Positions 12,658 through 24,953 of a stretch of DNA of 64,000 nucleotides are shown one piece after another (the stretch's first letter is position 1; the number at the start of each line of letters is the position of its first letter). A program made the translations under genes and the position numbers. The notes below the pieces were generated by a model, which made no database searches, was not told where the DNA came from, and saw only the letters and a program-made list of their open reading frames with translations. Origin of the DNA: Rhizophlyctis rosea (lineage: Eukaryota > Chytridiomycota > Chytridiomycetes > Rhizophlyctidales > Rhizophlyctidaceae); NCBI GenBank assembly GCA_027596075.1, contig JADGJC010000002.1:62001-126000 (forward strand), written 5' to 3'.

Positions 12658-14720
12658 CTACTTGCGCCGCGGCGTACTCGGTGCCCCATAATTATTATGC
12701 AATCCTACCACGTTCGCTGCTACAGGTACTTTGGCCGCCTTCGCCGAATCACTACGAAGAGATTCTAGTTCTAGCAGGTACTCCTCCGTCACGTCGCCCG
12801 TTACATAACATCCGTTGAACACGGAGATGTCGAAGGTTTTGATGGCGGAGTTATACTTTGCTACGGATTGGACCAGGTCGTCGAGATCTTGGTAGATGAC
12901 CTTATCTGCTCCAATCTCGGATGCGATCTCATCTTCTGTTCGGTTGAAGGCGACCAGTTCTTGCCGGATGGGGATGTCGATACCGTACACGTTGGGGAAG
13001 CGAAGGGGAGGAGCACAGGATGCAACGTAAACCTTCTTCGCGCCTGCTTCGCGTGCCATTTGGACGATCTCTTTTGATGTTGTACCGCGGACGATGGAAT
13101 CTGGAAAGATGCAAACATTCAGCAACTTCCTCCTAACGAGAACCGCAAGCGCAATCATGACGTACCATCCACTAGCAGAACATTCTTCCCTGTGAACTCC
13201 ATCGTCATCGGATTCAGCTTTTGCCTGACAGACTTTTTTCTAAAAACGAGAAGCAATGAGATCGTGCCTTCGCATCCAAACGCAAAGCTCCAGTTGACCA
13301 ACCTTTGCTGTTGGCCGGGCATGATAAACGTTCGTCCAACATATCGGTTCTTGATGAAACCTTCCCGATACAGAATGTTCAACTCATATGATGCCTGCAA
13401 AGCGGATGATCGAGCTGTATCCGGGATCTAGGTTCCAAAGCATGAGCCCAATCGTTCCAACTGACACCAACCGACGAATGCTACGAACCGGAATGATTAC
13501 GTCGATATCCATGTTAGCCTTCATCTTCCGCTGCACAGCCCCAGCCAATGCCGAACCCATCGCCAATCGCGCTTTGTACACTGAAATCCCATCCATGATC
13601 GAATCTGGACGCGCGAAATAGACGTACTCAAAAATACAAGGAGTAAACTCCTTGGGGCGTGCACACTGCCGCGTTACAAGTCCCCGCTCTCTGGTGATTA
13701 TGATAGCCTCGCCTGTGATGATCTATGAGACGCGCGCTCCCACGAATCCATCATCAGAATCAAACACCCACCTGGCTTGACATCCGTGAAGTTTGTGAAA
13801 CCCAACGCTTCCAACGCCACACTCTCCGATGCCATCATGTAATCGGTTCCCTCCGCCGTTTTCCGTTCACCGTAAATCAGCGGCCTGATGCCATTAGGAT
13901 CCCGGAAACCTATCAGACCAAAACCGGCAATCATGGCGACACAGGCGAAGCCGCCTCGCACTTGCGCGAAAACCCCCTCCAAGGCGGCGAAGATGTCATC
14001 TTCCTTCACCCTGAAAATGATATGACAACAGCGTGAATCAGAATCGAAAGTGTCCCTGTTGAGGTACTAGTGAGGCATACCTGAACTTTCCGGTTCTGTT
14101 CAGGTAATCCGCAAAGATGTTCAACAAAACTTCCGAGTCTGAATCAGTATTGACATGACGATGCGCCTCGTGATCCAAGAAATCCCGCAGCTCCTTCGCG
14201 TTGGTCAAATTCCCGTTCTATGACATTGGAGTGTTAAGTCAGATTCTTGTCATAGCAAAAACCGAGTGCACGCGTTGCCACATACATGTGCGATGACGAT
14301 ACCGTAAGGGCTGTTTACATAGAATGGTTGTGCCTCTGCGTCGGCCGACGTGCCAGCCGTCGGGTACCGGACTAAGGGAAGCAACATAAGTACTACTGCC
14401 CCCAAAAGAAACCGTTTTACATCACCACATACCGTGACCCACTCCCATCGCGCCACGAAGGTCTGCCAGTTGATGGGGTTGGAAGACGTCGCGAACCATA
14501 CCGTTTCCTTTGCATTGATACAGCCGGCCTTTATGACCACAGGTGATAATACCAGCGGCATCCTGGCGGGAAGAGCTGGTCAGCTTTCGCCCAGATATTG
14601 AATCACGTCGGCACGAGTACTCACCTGACCACGGTGCTGAAGGAGCCCCAAGGACTCATAAAGGTCACCGCTGCAGTTGGCGTTCGGGTCCGCCAAGATA
14701 AGACCAATTATTCCACACAT
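12658..14720 (-). CDS. ADE4: Amidophosphoribosyltransferase (glutamine PRPP amidotransferase)
   Basis: First committed enzyme of purine synthesis: transfers ammonia from glutamine to PRPP to give phosphoribosylamine. The protein begins [13 protein letters not shown] (ATG at 14718-14720), so Cys2 is the glutaminase nucleophile and there is no propeptide of the type found in vertebrate enzymes. LQHRGQ follows in exon 1. The internal part shows [16 protein letters not shown] (about 13900) and [11 protein letters not shown]. The PRPP-binding motif [15 protein letters not shown] is split by an intron at about 13098-13163. The C-terminal part has [20 protein letters not shown] and ends at the TAG at 12658-12660. 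Several introns of 50-90 bp. A TGAGTCA element lies about 320 bp upstream (15038-15044); purine genes in yeast are under Gcn4/Bas1 control, so this may be functional. Confidence 0.93.
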
Positions 14721-15372
14721 TTTGGTTGAGCAAAGTCCTGCGAGTTGCAGGAGTCAACCTGCCGGGATACTTGTATATGCGTGCGGATAGTGGTCGGGTT
14801 TATAAGCTGTCCTACGCAAGGGAAGGAGCGAGAACAGCAGTGCTGCACAGAGGTAGGTGGGGCGGTGATGGACCAGAGGCCAAAAAAGAAGAAGAAACCA
14901 CGCGCAGGAGTGCCTCAACCCTTATTGCCAATCGACCACCCGAACAATTTCTCACCCACTCTCGTTGGTGGCACATGATGTGGAATCATCAATGGTTCGC
15001 CAAACATTTTTTGAAATTCGGGAGGCGTGCATCATAGTGAGTCACTGGCGGTGTCCCACTTTCAGTATGGCCCTGGGGCTCTCAGTGATCAAAAACATGA
15101 TCGCGGATACCCAGAAACTGATCATGGACGCGATCGGACGGGTCAATGATACCCGCAGTCCGAAAGGTCAAACATGACAGGGCTAAGCACCCTGGGGTCC
15201 ATGTTCTGGGCCGCAGTCAATCCCGTCTGCGTCTGCAGACCTGCTCCAGACCTTGCCTCGCGGCCCTCGCCTTTTGAGTCTCCGAATCGCTCACTCTCCA
15301 TAAATCCCGCACACTCCCACATATTATCCGAGATATCCCCTGCCATCAGCATAGGGTAATCAATATTGGGAC
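14721..15372. promoter_or_regulatory. Divergent region, ADE4 / TB2-REEP gene
   Basis: About 650 bp between divergent starts. It contains TGAGTCA at 15038-15044. Open frames here (for example 15143-15397 on minus) have no recognisable product. An upstream exon of the TB2/REEP gene could hide here. Confidence 0.35.
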
Positions 15373-17769
15373 ATGCTACACAGCATACTTCTAGCAACTT
15401 GTTATTCTATCGCTTCGTACTCCACGCTAAAAGCCCTTCAGTCTGAGCGCCCAAACGCAAAACACATCGCACAGCTATGCACACTGTGGATAGTCCTAGC
15501 CGTATATCGTAGCCTGGAAGGCATTGCAGATGCGTTGGTTTGGTGGTATGCTTGTACTGGTTGTCTGGTTTACAACTGACACCAACCAGCTAACCTTTGG
15601 GTTTCCAAAGGCTACCGTTCTACAGCCATGCCAAAGCGACTTTTTTCGTTGCTTTGTGCATCGGTCAAGGCTCACTTGCAAGTATAATATATCGGCGAAC
15701 AATTTTTCATTGGTTACGAATGAGAGAAAAGGACATTGACAATGTAAGCTGAATGTCTCCGGGTTGTTTGCTGTATTCAAGCTCAGTAATGCTGGTATCG
15801 AAAGGTTGTCGGTTTATGTACCAGCCAAGCGTCGTTCATGATAGATACATGTACGCGCCAGGCCCAAAGCTGCTACCTACGCACAATTGACGGAGTCACA
15901 GCCACCTACCGAAGCGTACATACTTGGAGGGTAAGTCTGAGCATGCAATAATTTGGCTAAGCCCTTGTTGAGACCCACTTCCAGCTCCGACCTGGTCGTA
16001 TCGTCAATTATCTCATCGATGAAAACCTGGATGATGATACCAATGCCCCTACTCAACGTATCCAAAGCGTTGCACATACTGCAACGGAATCGCTCGGCAC
16101 CCCCTTTTCGGCAGACATCCATACCTTCCCATCACTTGAAATTGCGCCAAATTATCAGCCGAACACCGCAATATTCACCTCGACCAGCCAGCCTTACTCC
16201 GACAGTCCATCGATAGCATATCCCTCTGCCACCCCCAATTCATCAACCGTGAAATCGCGAATCAGTTCGCAGCACAATCTCACTATCACAGGTATTGATC
16301 GCGAAAACACAATCAGCCCGCAAATCGATGATGATGAAGACTATGGCGGGAGGGGATCAGCTTGGGGGTTAGAACGGCACAGAAGGGTTGCCTCCGTGGA
16401 AGCAGATGCCCGGCCGCCGCGCAATGAGCGTCCGCGATCTGCCGTTTCAAGCTGGGTAGCGTTGGACTCCATACCCATGGATCGTGACATAGATGCTGTT
16501 CCTACAAACAGCGCTGATCAGCCTGTGATCGCCCCACACCCAACGGGGCAACCAGTGCCGCATTTACCCGTCGTGGAGTACTCTAATGATGACAGTCCGA
16601 GACCACCTAGTGCATCTTCGGACTCAGCCAGTACTTTGACACTTGCACCTACAATTGCCCAAATTGACGATTTAATCATTCGAGCTCGTCAACTTTTGGA
16701 AGGCGGGAGTGGCAGCCAAGACGGAACTAGTGTCGATGTCACTTCTTTTCAGGATAAACAACGGGATTATGGGGTGGACCGAATGGCGGAGGACGTAGAC
16801 TTGGAACCTGCTTCTGTGCCTGAAGAACGAAATACGGCAGCGAGATCGTCCTCTGAGATCCAACAGTCATTCCAAGCGGAGTCGACCTCTCCGCGCCTCA
16901 AAAAGGTGAAGAGCCCTCCACTGGGACGGACGCGCAAGGTCGATCGGAGGGGTGTCGGGACGGCAGCGTATGGTGGTAGGACCATCAGTAGGACGAAGCG
17001 GGGTGAGAGTGCGAGCTTAGTTAGAGGTGTCGGTGCAGACGACGTCTTCAAAAGTTCAAGTATGAAGGTTGGGGAAGTCAAACGGCGGAGGGTACAGCGC
17101 ATGGCATTGACAGGATCGGATGCGGGTAGCGACATTGTTGGCAGTCATGTTGAGGGCAATGATGATCAACCTGCTGGGAGCTCTCCGTTGCATGCAGAAG
17201 AGGATAGCCCAGCACCGACAGCGTCTTCATCACGGTTGAGAAGATCTCGATCCAATCTGGAGTCGCAGCCACGAACGCATGAATCTTTGTCAGGTACCAC
17301 CCGCGACGCATCCACTCTGACTAGAGCATCTACCAAATCATCACGTGCTGGGCGACCAACATGCGCAGCAAGCCTTCCTCCTGAACCGGGCATTCACTCA
17401 TCAGCAACAACCTCCAACCTACCGCAGCGCGTTCCTCGACAGCGTCCCCTTCTCACTTCCAAATCCAATCCCAACCTTTCCTCCGTAACATCATCAACCA
17501 CATCCACGCGCGGGGTAGTATCCACATCTGGCCGACATACCCGATCAAAATCACACCTGGCAAGCACTCAGAAAGAAGGAGAGGACCAGCCTGATGGTCC
17601 GCCTGAACCTGTTGTCCGGGATCCATTTGATTTTGATCAGGCTTTGGAGGAGGAATTGTTCAAAGTCCATGTCCGGAAGGAAGCAGTTATTGGCGGTGGT
17701 GGGACTGCAAAGCGGTCATCAAGTCGGAAAGGTGGCGGTACCCGGCCAGGCTCTTCACATGTGACATGA
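15373..17769 (+). CDS. TB2/DP1/HVA22 (REEP/Yop1-like) membrane protein with long disordered C-terminal tail
   Basis: ER-shaping hairpin protein family. The TB2/DP1 domain occupies the first 110 residues: ASYSTLKALQSERPN, LCTLWIVLAVYRSLEGIADALVWW, then across an intron (15547-15609) LPFYSHAKATFFVALCIGQ and IIYRRTIFHWLRMREKDIDN. A 69-nt exon is inferred at about 15862-15930 and the next at 15985, read from LRPGRIVNYLIDENLDDD in one open frame to the stop at 17767-17769. This tail, about 590 residues, is rich in Ser, Arg, Pro and acidic patches with no recognised domain (for example KKVKSPPLGRTRKVDRR and SRLRRSRSNLES). Yop1 and plant HVA22 are under 200 residues, so the tail is unusual; fusion of two genes is possible if the exon chain at 15740-15985 is wrong. 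Start at 15373 is the first ATG before the domain. Confidence 0.7.
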
Positions 17770-18794
17770 TGCATTGGGGATAGGGAAAGGACAACGGGTA
17801 GGTGGATTTGCTTGCCTCACATCCTGTGATCATTCCTCATTTCCATCTCCGGAATTGCAGGGGGTCATTGAGATGTAGGATTGTACATGGCATGTCGCAC
17901 ATCGTCCTGTAAATTCGAAGTTTGCTTTTTGCTCATATTGCGTATCAAGGTCTTTTTGCTATTGAGACTGAGACGCGTGCTACTGTTCTCATCGGCTCTA
18001 TGAACACCTTCTTCTCAAGCCCTTCGACACTTTTGAGCGTCGAAGTGAGCGAAAATCTCGAGGAACTGACTCATTCTGTGATGCAGTGTGTTCGGTTGCT
18101 GGATACCAATTTGCTGCAGCAATCGGGGCGCTCGATCTCCTTACACATCGGCAAAATCTGTGCCGACATACGTTGTGAAAGGAGATCAATTGCTCAAATC
18201 TTGAATGCAAATCTGCTATCCGCCACGCACATAATGTTACCACCAAATTTTCCATGCTAGCGCATTCGGTGACGGATGGCGTGGCGCTTGAGAGTTGATA
18301 GATGACAAAGTTTCCCCAAATGTGCTGAATGTGGGGTAATTGGAGGAGTGAACAGTAGTGCCGAGTTTGATGCTGTCTTTCCGGAAGAGTCTATGACTTA
18401 TATGAAGCGATAAAGCACTACTAGCATCCAGCAGTTCCAATTGCCTCCTGATGTCCCTTCATGAACCCTCGCGCCTTCGATGGGTTCTGGATGGAATGCC
18501 AAGCCACAATTGGTGGCACTCGCCATCGCCAAATTGCGATGCGGGACAGCGGCGGCACGAGCCCCTTTCAAGCATCCAACCCCCCTAACACCCTCATTAT
18601 CCTTATATCGGAACAGACATATACCCCTCACGGGACCGTCCTGCCCGGAACTGCTGCCTGTAGCTCACTGCACCTGACGGGAAAAGACTTCACACGTCCT
18701 CTATAGCGCCTTATACTTTCGTTCTTGTTTCCCTTCCACGCGGGGCTCAATTACCTGTTTCTGTGACTTGAAGTCTCAATTGTGAGCCGCAAAT
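17770..18794. other. Intergenic gap without confident gene
   Basis: About 1 kb. A plus-strand frame of 112 codons (17922-18260) and overlapping minus-strand frames are open but show no family resemblance, so I do not call them. The last 100 bp should carry the promoter of the repeat-protein gene. Confidence 0.3.
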
Positions 18795-20642
18795 ATGGAA
18801 ATGGAGGAAGTTAGGGAGATGGTACGTTGCCTTGTATCGTCAGAGGTCTACAAAGGTATGCTCAAACTCTTCACTTTTTCAATAGGAGGTGGAACGGAGC
18901 GAACACGAGGAAGAGGCGAGGGTCGGCGCAACCGAATCGACCGCTACTGCTAGCAAGGTAACTTGTCAGTCAGGCGAACATTTTGGTTTTTTGGTTGTTT
19001 GCTCATCTTCTTTTTCGCAGAAAGAGGTGGTGGAAAGCTTGGAAGCGCTAAAACATGCATCATTGTTCGCTCTCAACTCTCTCGTTCGACAACTTGCTCA
19101 AGAGGAAGGGGAGGGTTCATCAACAGCGCCGTTGACGTCAACAAAGGAGGGCATGCCAGCCTCACGCAATAGCACGACCTTATCCCATTTTGCATCGTCA
19201 GCACGCTTGGGGGGCAGTCAGACCAGCTTACACGATTTGGCGGAAAAGGCAAAGGAGATTCCGGATGGAGGGGAAATTGCGGCGGCCTTAGAACAGTCAG
19301 TTGCAGACAGGCTCAAGAGCTCGGAAATCCTTCGGAGAAGCAACGACATGCTCAACCACGTCGCAGCCGACTCCAGATCCTTACAAGTCACAGCCTCATC
19401 TCACACTATCAACGCGGAAAGCGTCCATGCACCCTCATCTCCCGAATTATCGTCCAATATACCCGCTCCTGCTGCCGCGCACCTCGCTCCAGACGTCCTT
19501 AGTGATCATGGGCTAGCGTTGGCACTCGCTGCGCTGTGCAATGGGTTGTACCAATTTTTGGAGGTGCAAAATGGGGATACGGAGGGGAGCACAGCAAACA
19601 CAACACCAGCGGGGGATCAATTGTTGACGGGAGCCGGTTCTACTCAGTACCAGAATTTGGTGGATCATGTATCGATGGTGCAGAATCAACGTACAGCTGT
19701 CGATGTGACCACCATGTCTGAACAGCAGCGTACCCTTTGGTTAGAGATTGACCGTTTGATGGTGCTGGTGCAGACGATTTGCGCTGTGCGGGGACGGAGA
19801 CAGAGTTTCCCACCACCATATGAGGAAGCTACCAAGGGATCTCCTAGTCTTGAGTACTCTGATGCCAAGAAAGAGAACATTCCCGAACCCCGCATCTCTG
19901 TCGAGGGCCTCACCAGCATCGTCTCCGCCATTGACCGCGTCTTCCGAGTCGCTCCCCGGTTAGATAACCAGTCCGTCCTCCTCAACGCACGACAAGAGCG
20001 TATCATGTCTGCAGCTCAGCTAACCGCCCTGATCCAACGCCTTAACCGAGGGAAGGAGAAGTTCCAAGACCAGCGAGCACTACCAACCACTCGGTACACG
20101 GCCTTGTATAACCTCGTTGATCAAATCACAATAGCGGGGAAGCGTAGTTTATCAAATCAGCGTGTGGAGATTACACCAGGTCAACGACAAAAGATGGAGA
20201 TGGGGAGATTGACGGGAATCATTGAGCGTCAGGACCGAGGTCGTTTGCATAATCAGGTATGTGTCAAAAGTCATGCTGCCCATTTATCTACGGGAGTGCA
20301 TGTTGATTGAACACATCTTCCACACAGGATTGGGTATCCCGAGAACAACAACTAATCGCCGACCTCGAAAAGCTCCACCAACGCATCGGCCAGCGCGACG
20401 AAACCAAAATGCAAGAACAACGGTTCTCCGTCTCATCCAAGAAGCAAAAGGACATGCACTTTGCGTCGCTGGCAGCTCGGGTGGATCGTGCGGAGGAGCG
20501 CCGCATGTCAAATCAGGATGCGTTGGCGCCGCATCAATTGAAGGAACAGAAGTTTGCGGAGATTGAGAGGGCAATGGATCGGATGTCGCCGGCGTTGACG
20601 GAGCAGCGGGCGTCGCCGAGGGTGCGGACGAAGGCGGCTTAG
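18795..20642 (+). CDS. Unrecognised protein with tandem 29-34-residue helical repeats
   Basis: Family not recognised. Exons: a short first exon (ATG 18795, MEMEEVREM), then about 18891-18957, 19021-20256 and 20329-20642. The N-terminal half is acidic and Ser/Ala-rich with predicted helices. From about 19720 to the C-terminus the protein is made of successive units that each begin with an acidic or Asn residue plus Gln: SEQQRTLWLE, NQSVLLNARQ, DQRALPTTRY, NQRVEITPGQ, NQDWVSREQQ, EQRFSVSSKK, NQDALAPHQL, with a last half unit EQRASPRV. Within units the pattern is roughly Q-x-x-x-L-x-x-x-Q, then L-x-x-x-I and a basic cluster, suggesting a helical hairpin or coiled-coil array. One unit is closely matched in the gene at 58136-59275. 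A real gene is well supported by the clean introns and regular repeats; function is unknown. Confidence 0.75.
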
Positions 20643-21352
20643 GTAGAGATATGTAGTTGTGTAGGGTTAAAGCAGCTTAGCTTACAGTTCATTGTTTGTT
20701 CTTGTGTTGATAGTTCTACGTCCCTCTTCTTTGATTAGTTGTCGGCTTTCATATATTTGTATCATTAGGAAAGGTCTGAGTAGTGTAGCTTGAAGGATAC
20801 CAATGTTAGGATCTGTGTATATCAGTCGATTGACTGCGCAACATGCTGAATTGCAACGTACTTCATCTTTTCCAGCTTGACTCAGCTCAGATCTTTTCTT
20901 CAGACAGCAAAGCATGCATCTCTTAAGGGATATTTATTCGTGAACGGGGACACGCCCCGCAAGTTGCTTGGATGAGCGTCTCGCGCAAGATGGTTGCAAG
21001 TCGCGATTGCCAATCAAACTAACAATATCTCTTCGAGAAGGAGAAAGAGTCCGAGGAAGTCACGCACATACTGTATGAGAGCTGTTGTGAGATGAGATAG
21101 ACTTCCATCTTTGAAAGGTTTTCAGATTGCATCCGCATTATATGACCATACATCAAAATCATCTGACCATTTGATCAGACGAAAATTCCAACTCCAACAA
21201 TCCATCGTGCACTCAAAGATCCCTTTACTGCAACCATATTTCATTGCAAACGGATACCAAAACAGTATGTACATGAATCAAGGGTAACGATTGGAGTAAC
21301 ACGAATCGACTAATGCTAGCTCCTTGTGCGATGAAGAGTCTGAAGGGTTTGT
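20643..21352. other. Convergent intergenic gap
   Basis: About 710 bp separating the 3' end of the repeat protein and the 3' end of the KGG protein gene. No coding frame or RNA gene recognised. Confidence 0.3.
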
Positions 21353-21760
21353 TTACTCGTCGTCCTCGGCAGAAGTACGGCCGCTGCTGTGGCCGCCCTT
21401 CTCGCCCATCTTGCGGAACGCGTCAGGGTCGTGCTCCTGCAAGGTGAAGGAACTGGCGAGTTAGCGGGTCACATCACTTCGGCGTTGAATAAAGCTGCGA
21501 TGCATACCTTGCGGGTGGCAGCGGCCTTCTGAGCGATGGCCGACTCCTCCTCGTGAGATTTTTGGTGGCGGGCCTCGGCTCCCTTTTGGGCGATGGCTTG
21601 GACTTCCTCCCTGGATGATGAAGAAAGGAGAAGAGGAAGCTTGGTGAGCATGGCATGTTGAAACATTGAATTGCGAAGGAAGGCGGTAAAGCCGTCAACG
21701 GGGAACATACTTGGGGCGGTTGGCGAAGTTGCCGGGGTTGGTGTTGCCAGTGGAAGACAT
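21353..21760 (-). CDS. KGG-motif stress protein, Con-10 (conidiation-specific protein 10)-like
   Basis: Small hydrophilic stress-associated protein of about 78 residues. Exon 1 (ATG 21758-21760) ends GNTNPGNFANRPK; exon 2 encodes EEVQAIAQKGAEARHQ and SAIAQKAAATRK; exon 3 encodes DPDAFRKMGEKGGHSSGR and stops at 21353-21355. The GNFANRPKEEV opening and the repeated A-x-K-(G/A)-(G/A) units are the hallmark of KGG/Con-10 proteins, which accumulate in fungal spores and under desiccation or light. Two introns of about 90 and 65 bp separate exons exactly at repeat borders. The molecular role of the family is not established. Confidence 0.85.
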
Positions 21761-22806
21761 GTTGATAGTGTTGTTGTGGTAGTGGAGAAGAGTGAGTGTT
21801 TTCGTGTGTGTTGTTTTCGTGTGATTTGTGAGTATGCGAAGGTTTTGGGGAAAGATTGGTGGACCAGGACTTTATACCATTTCCACTTGCTAGTCGTCCC
21901 GCAGTGCACCGCAGTCATTCGGTCTTCCAACGTCAAACCCCAAACATCATCAGCATCCGTACGTCATGTCCAACACCGTCTGACCCGCCTGATACACCCA
22001 GCATTGTAATTACGCCTAGCATTGCATAAAAGTTTGACAGGTGAGGTCAGTATTATCTGCGTGTGGCTTAGATGACGCGAGCCTTGCGATGGGGGATCGG
22101 ACCACAATTGCTTACGCGTCCTGACATATTCCTTTCCCGATGCTATTCCCCCACCTATAAGCACGAAAATGGACCCTTACCACTCAGAATCTCATCGAGT
22201 TATCATGCTCGTCTCGAAACATCAAGCTGGGAACGCGCCACCAACAACAAAGCAGCGATGCTATGCTTATAGGTACCGCCGATGCCCTTACGCATCGAGG
22301 AAGGGAAAAATGCACTGTGATTACATTCCTTCGGTAGAATGAACAACAATCTAGCCCTTCGACTTTGTCTTGGAGTGGTTGGACGAGGTCCGGAGTCCAG
22401 ACTATCGGGTTGACTGGCCGTGACCATTGCCCATTTTGCCGGTAGCGGTACTGTGCCGGTAATGCATCACGTAAACAAATGCAGTGCGGTCGACCCCCTA
22501 GATGTTTGCATAAGATGCGACCATAACTATACACTTTGCTTGCTTGCTTGCTTAATATATCAATTGCCGCCCAATCCTGATCAGTTACTCATCACCGCCC
22601 GCAAATCACAGGTAGGTGGTTGTGGGAAAATTAAGAATCCCAGTCGGCATAGCTATCTTTTGCCTCTGGGCATGATAGAATTGTGGAAGAAACCCAAATC
22701 GAACCTCTATTGCATGTTCAAACCATTCTGCAACCCGTCATGTGAATGGGAGTCTTGATGTCTATGAGTTTCTCATTAATATTCTCAGCATCATCTTCAG
22801 AATCTT
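21761..22806. other. Intergenic gap without confident gene
   Basis: About 1 kb including the KGG gene promoter and the 3' side of the F-box/WD40 gene. A minus-strand frame of 116 codons (22184-22534) has no recognisable product. A short CTTG tandem repeat, four units, lies near 22538-22553. Confidence 0.3.
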
Positions 22807-24482
22807 CTATTCCTCCGCATCCTCATCCGCGCCATGGTGATCCCGGCGCTCCTCCTCCAGAAATGAAAAATCCCACATCAGCAACGACTGATCAAGCGAG
22901 CTTGTGATAAGCTTGGTGTCCGTGAACCTCAAGTTCCAAACCTACCAAGTCATCAAGACAAAAACCTTGAGTTTGAGGTCTCCATAGCCAAAAACAGCTT
23001 AGCCCACACAGAAGAGAAGATGAAAGCTTACCGTAGCTTTATGCCTTTTCATCGTGTAAAGGCATGTCCCAGAAACCAGATCCCAAACTTTCACGCTCCC
23101 ATCGGCACCACCTGAGACCAATCTCTCAGATCCAAATTGCAAACACACAACGGCAGCGTCATGCCCCGCCAATGTTTTGAGAAGCCGGCCATCATTCACA
23201 TCCCAAACATGAATCGTCATGTCCTGACTACCGGAGCACACATAGTGATTGTCGAATTGGACGCAATGCACGTTGTTCGTATGGGATCGCAACGTTTTTG
23301 ACGGCGTTGTGTTGTCCAGCTGCCTGCAAAGATGTAAGCATAATTTCAAAGAACGAGGACAGGAGTCAGCGCCCGTACCATATCTTCACCGTTGCATCTA
23401 CCGAGCCCGACACGATTCGTTCCGGAGATATCTGCACGCAAGTCACCGCACCTTCATGTCCACGCAGCACCGCTAAGCATTGACCGTCATCCATGTTCCA
23501 TACCTGCGGCGACATACCTGGCGTGATCAGAAGTGTGAACAAGGCACCAGCTTCAAAATCCATTCCTTACCCGTATAGTCCCATCTTCACTTCCAGACAC
23601 TGCAATATTTCCATGGCATCCAATGCATGCTACCTCATCCTCATGTCCGAGCAAAGTGTAAATGCATTCTCCAGACCCCATATCCCATACTTTCACCGTC
23701 CCATCAACGCTTCCGCTGACGATCCGCCGCTTGTTGAACTATACATAAATATAGAATTACTTTGCTGACATCTGGCTCTTACCAGACCATTGACGAGCGT
23801 ACCTTCACTGCAGATATGACACCCGAATGACCCAATAACCGCAACCTTTCCACGCCGGTGTGAAGATCCCACTGAAAGAGCGCTATGCTCGTTAGCATTG
23901 CTATATATCATTTGCACATAGTCTCAAAGACATACCAGCTTTCCATGTTCGTTCAAAGATACTGAGACAACTTGCGAGTCATCAAACTCCATGCAGACGT
24001 TGCCTGCATCTGCAAAACCGAGCCGTCTCAATGAGCATTCAAAGACCGCCATACGAGGAGGAGTTGGAATGCTTACCATTTGCAATGGTGGTAACGCGAC
24101 AGAAACCCTTCTTCCAATTTACCCATGTCAGGTAGTTGTTCTTATAAATCTTTTTCCAAGGCGCCAGAGATACATCTTTCACCATTCCCCATACATTCTG
24201 TATTGTGCCGTCACGATCATCAGGCATATCTGCATGTTCGACAGGACCCCGCGCGACGGCCTTGATGGGTTGATAGCCGCGCTGCGCACACATACGTGCC
24301 CAAAGAGCGTTGTCGGCAAGGATATCATTCCACCTACGATTTGCGACCGCTGATGCTGCTAATGAGGACGGTGATGAAGCAAGTTTGGAGAAGATGCCTT
24401 GTAACAATTCGGGAGGTAGGGAAGTTGCATTGGCGATGGAAATGTGTGGATTCACCGGGTTGGACCGCTTTTCGGCAGGCAT
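22807..24482 (-). CDS. F-box / WD40-repeat protein (SCF substrate receptor-like)
   Basis: Probable substrate receptor of an SCF ubiquitin ligase. The N-terminus (ATG 24480-24482) carries an F-box: SLPPELLQGIFSKLASSP, then VANRRWNDILADNALWARMC. A linker (APWKKIYKNNYLTWVNWKKG) leads into seven WD40 blades spread over several exons, e.g. DGTVKVWDMGSGECIYTLL, DGTIRVWNMDDGQCLAVLRG, DATVKIW, DMTIHVWDVNDGRLLKTLAG and DGSVKVWDLVSGTCLYTM, last blade SLDQSLLMWDFSF. It ends with an acidic tail at 22807-22809. This is the Met30/Cdc4/Fbw7 architecture but without the dimerisation domain being clear, so I leave the gene unnamed. Confidence 0.85.
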
Positions 24483-24608
24483 GGTTAGTCAACTATCTTG
24501 TCTAATAGTGAACACTCCGTTATTGCGATCTGCCGGCAGATGTTGGGCAATGAGGGAGTCTAGGCATTGCCTTTATATTGGACAAGACCCTTCAGCTTTT
24601 GAGGAACT

Positions 24609-24898
24609 TCAGATGTCATGTTTTGACGACTCAGTGAATTCATGATACTGATAGCCCGATACGGGATCTGTTTGAAGAATCATTCCCTTCACACACCCCG
24701 AGCCGGTGGCGGCCAAATGCACCAATATTGTCAAGCATGATGCAACAGAGGCAAATTCATAACCAATGTCAGCTCCGAAGAATGTTCCAAAGTTTCTGTT
24801 TATTGTGATCAATGTGGGATGGAAATGTTATACTTGGGATTGATGACGAAATAGGGGGCACAGCCACAAACACCGCCACCCTTCCCAAATTGCTCCAT
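24609..24898 (-). CDS. Small orphan protein of about 83 residues, two exons
   Basis: Not recognised. ATG at 24896-24898 opens MEQFGKGGGVCGCAPYF; a typical short intron (about 24800-24836, GTATAA...CAG) joins it in frame to NFGTFFGADIGYEFASVAS, then CLTILVHLAATGSGCVKG, and the frame stops at 24609-24611. The middle is moderately hydrophobic and could be one membrane segment. Only about 55 bp separate its ATG from the ANKZF1 stop upstream on the same strand. A consistent splice that joins two open segments supports a gene, but it could be a chance reading or the remnant of a longer one. Confidence 0.4.
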
Positions 24899-24953
24899 CT
24901 TCGTCTTCTGTGAGAACCTCAAACAACAACAGATTCATTTTATTGTGATCACA

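Noticed and set aside
22184..22534. Open frame of 116 codons on the minus strand
   Set aside because: No recognised product, no supporting splice pattern.
22538..22553. CTTG tandem repeat considered as a possible larger satellite
   Set aside because: Only four units, an ordinary microsatellite.
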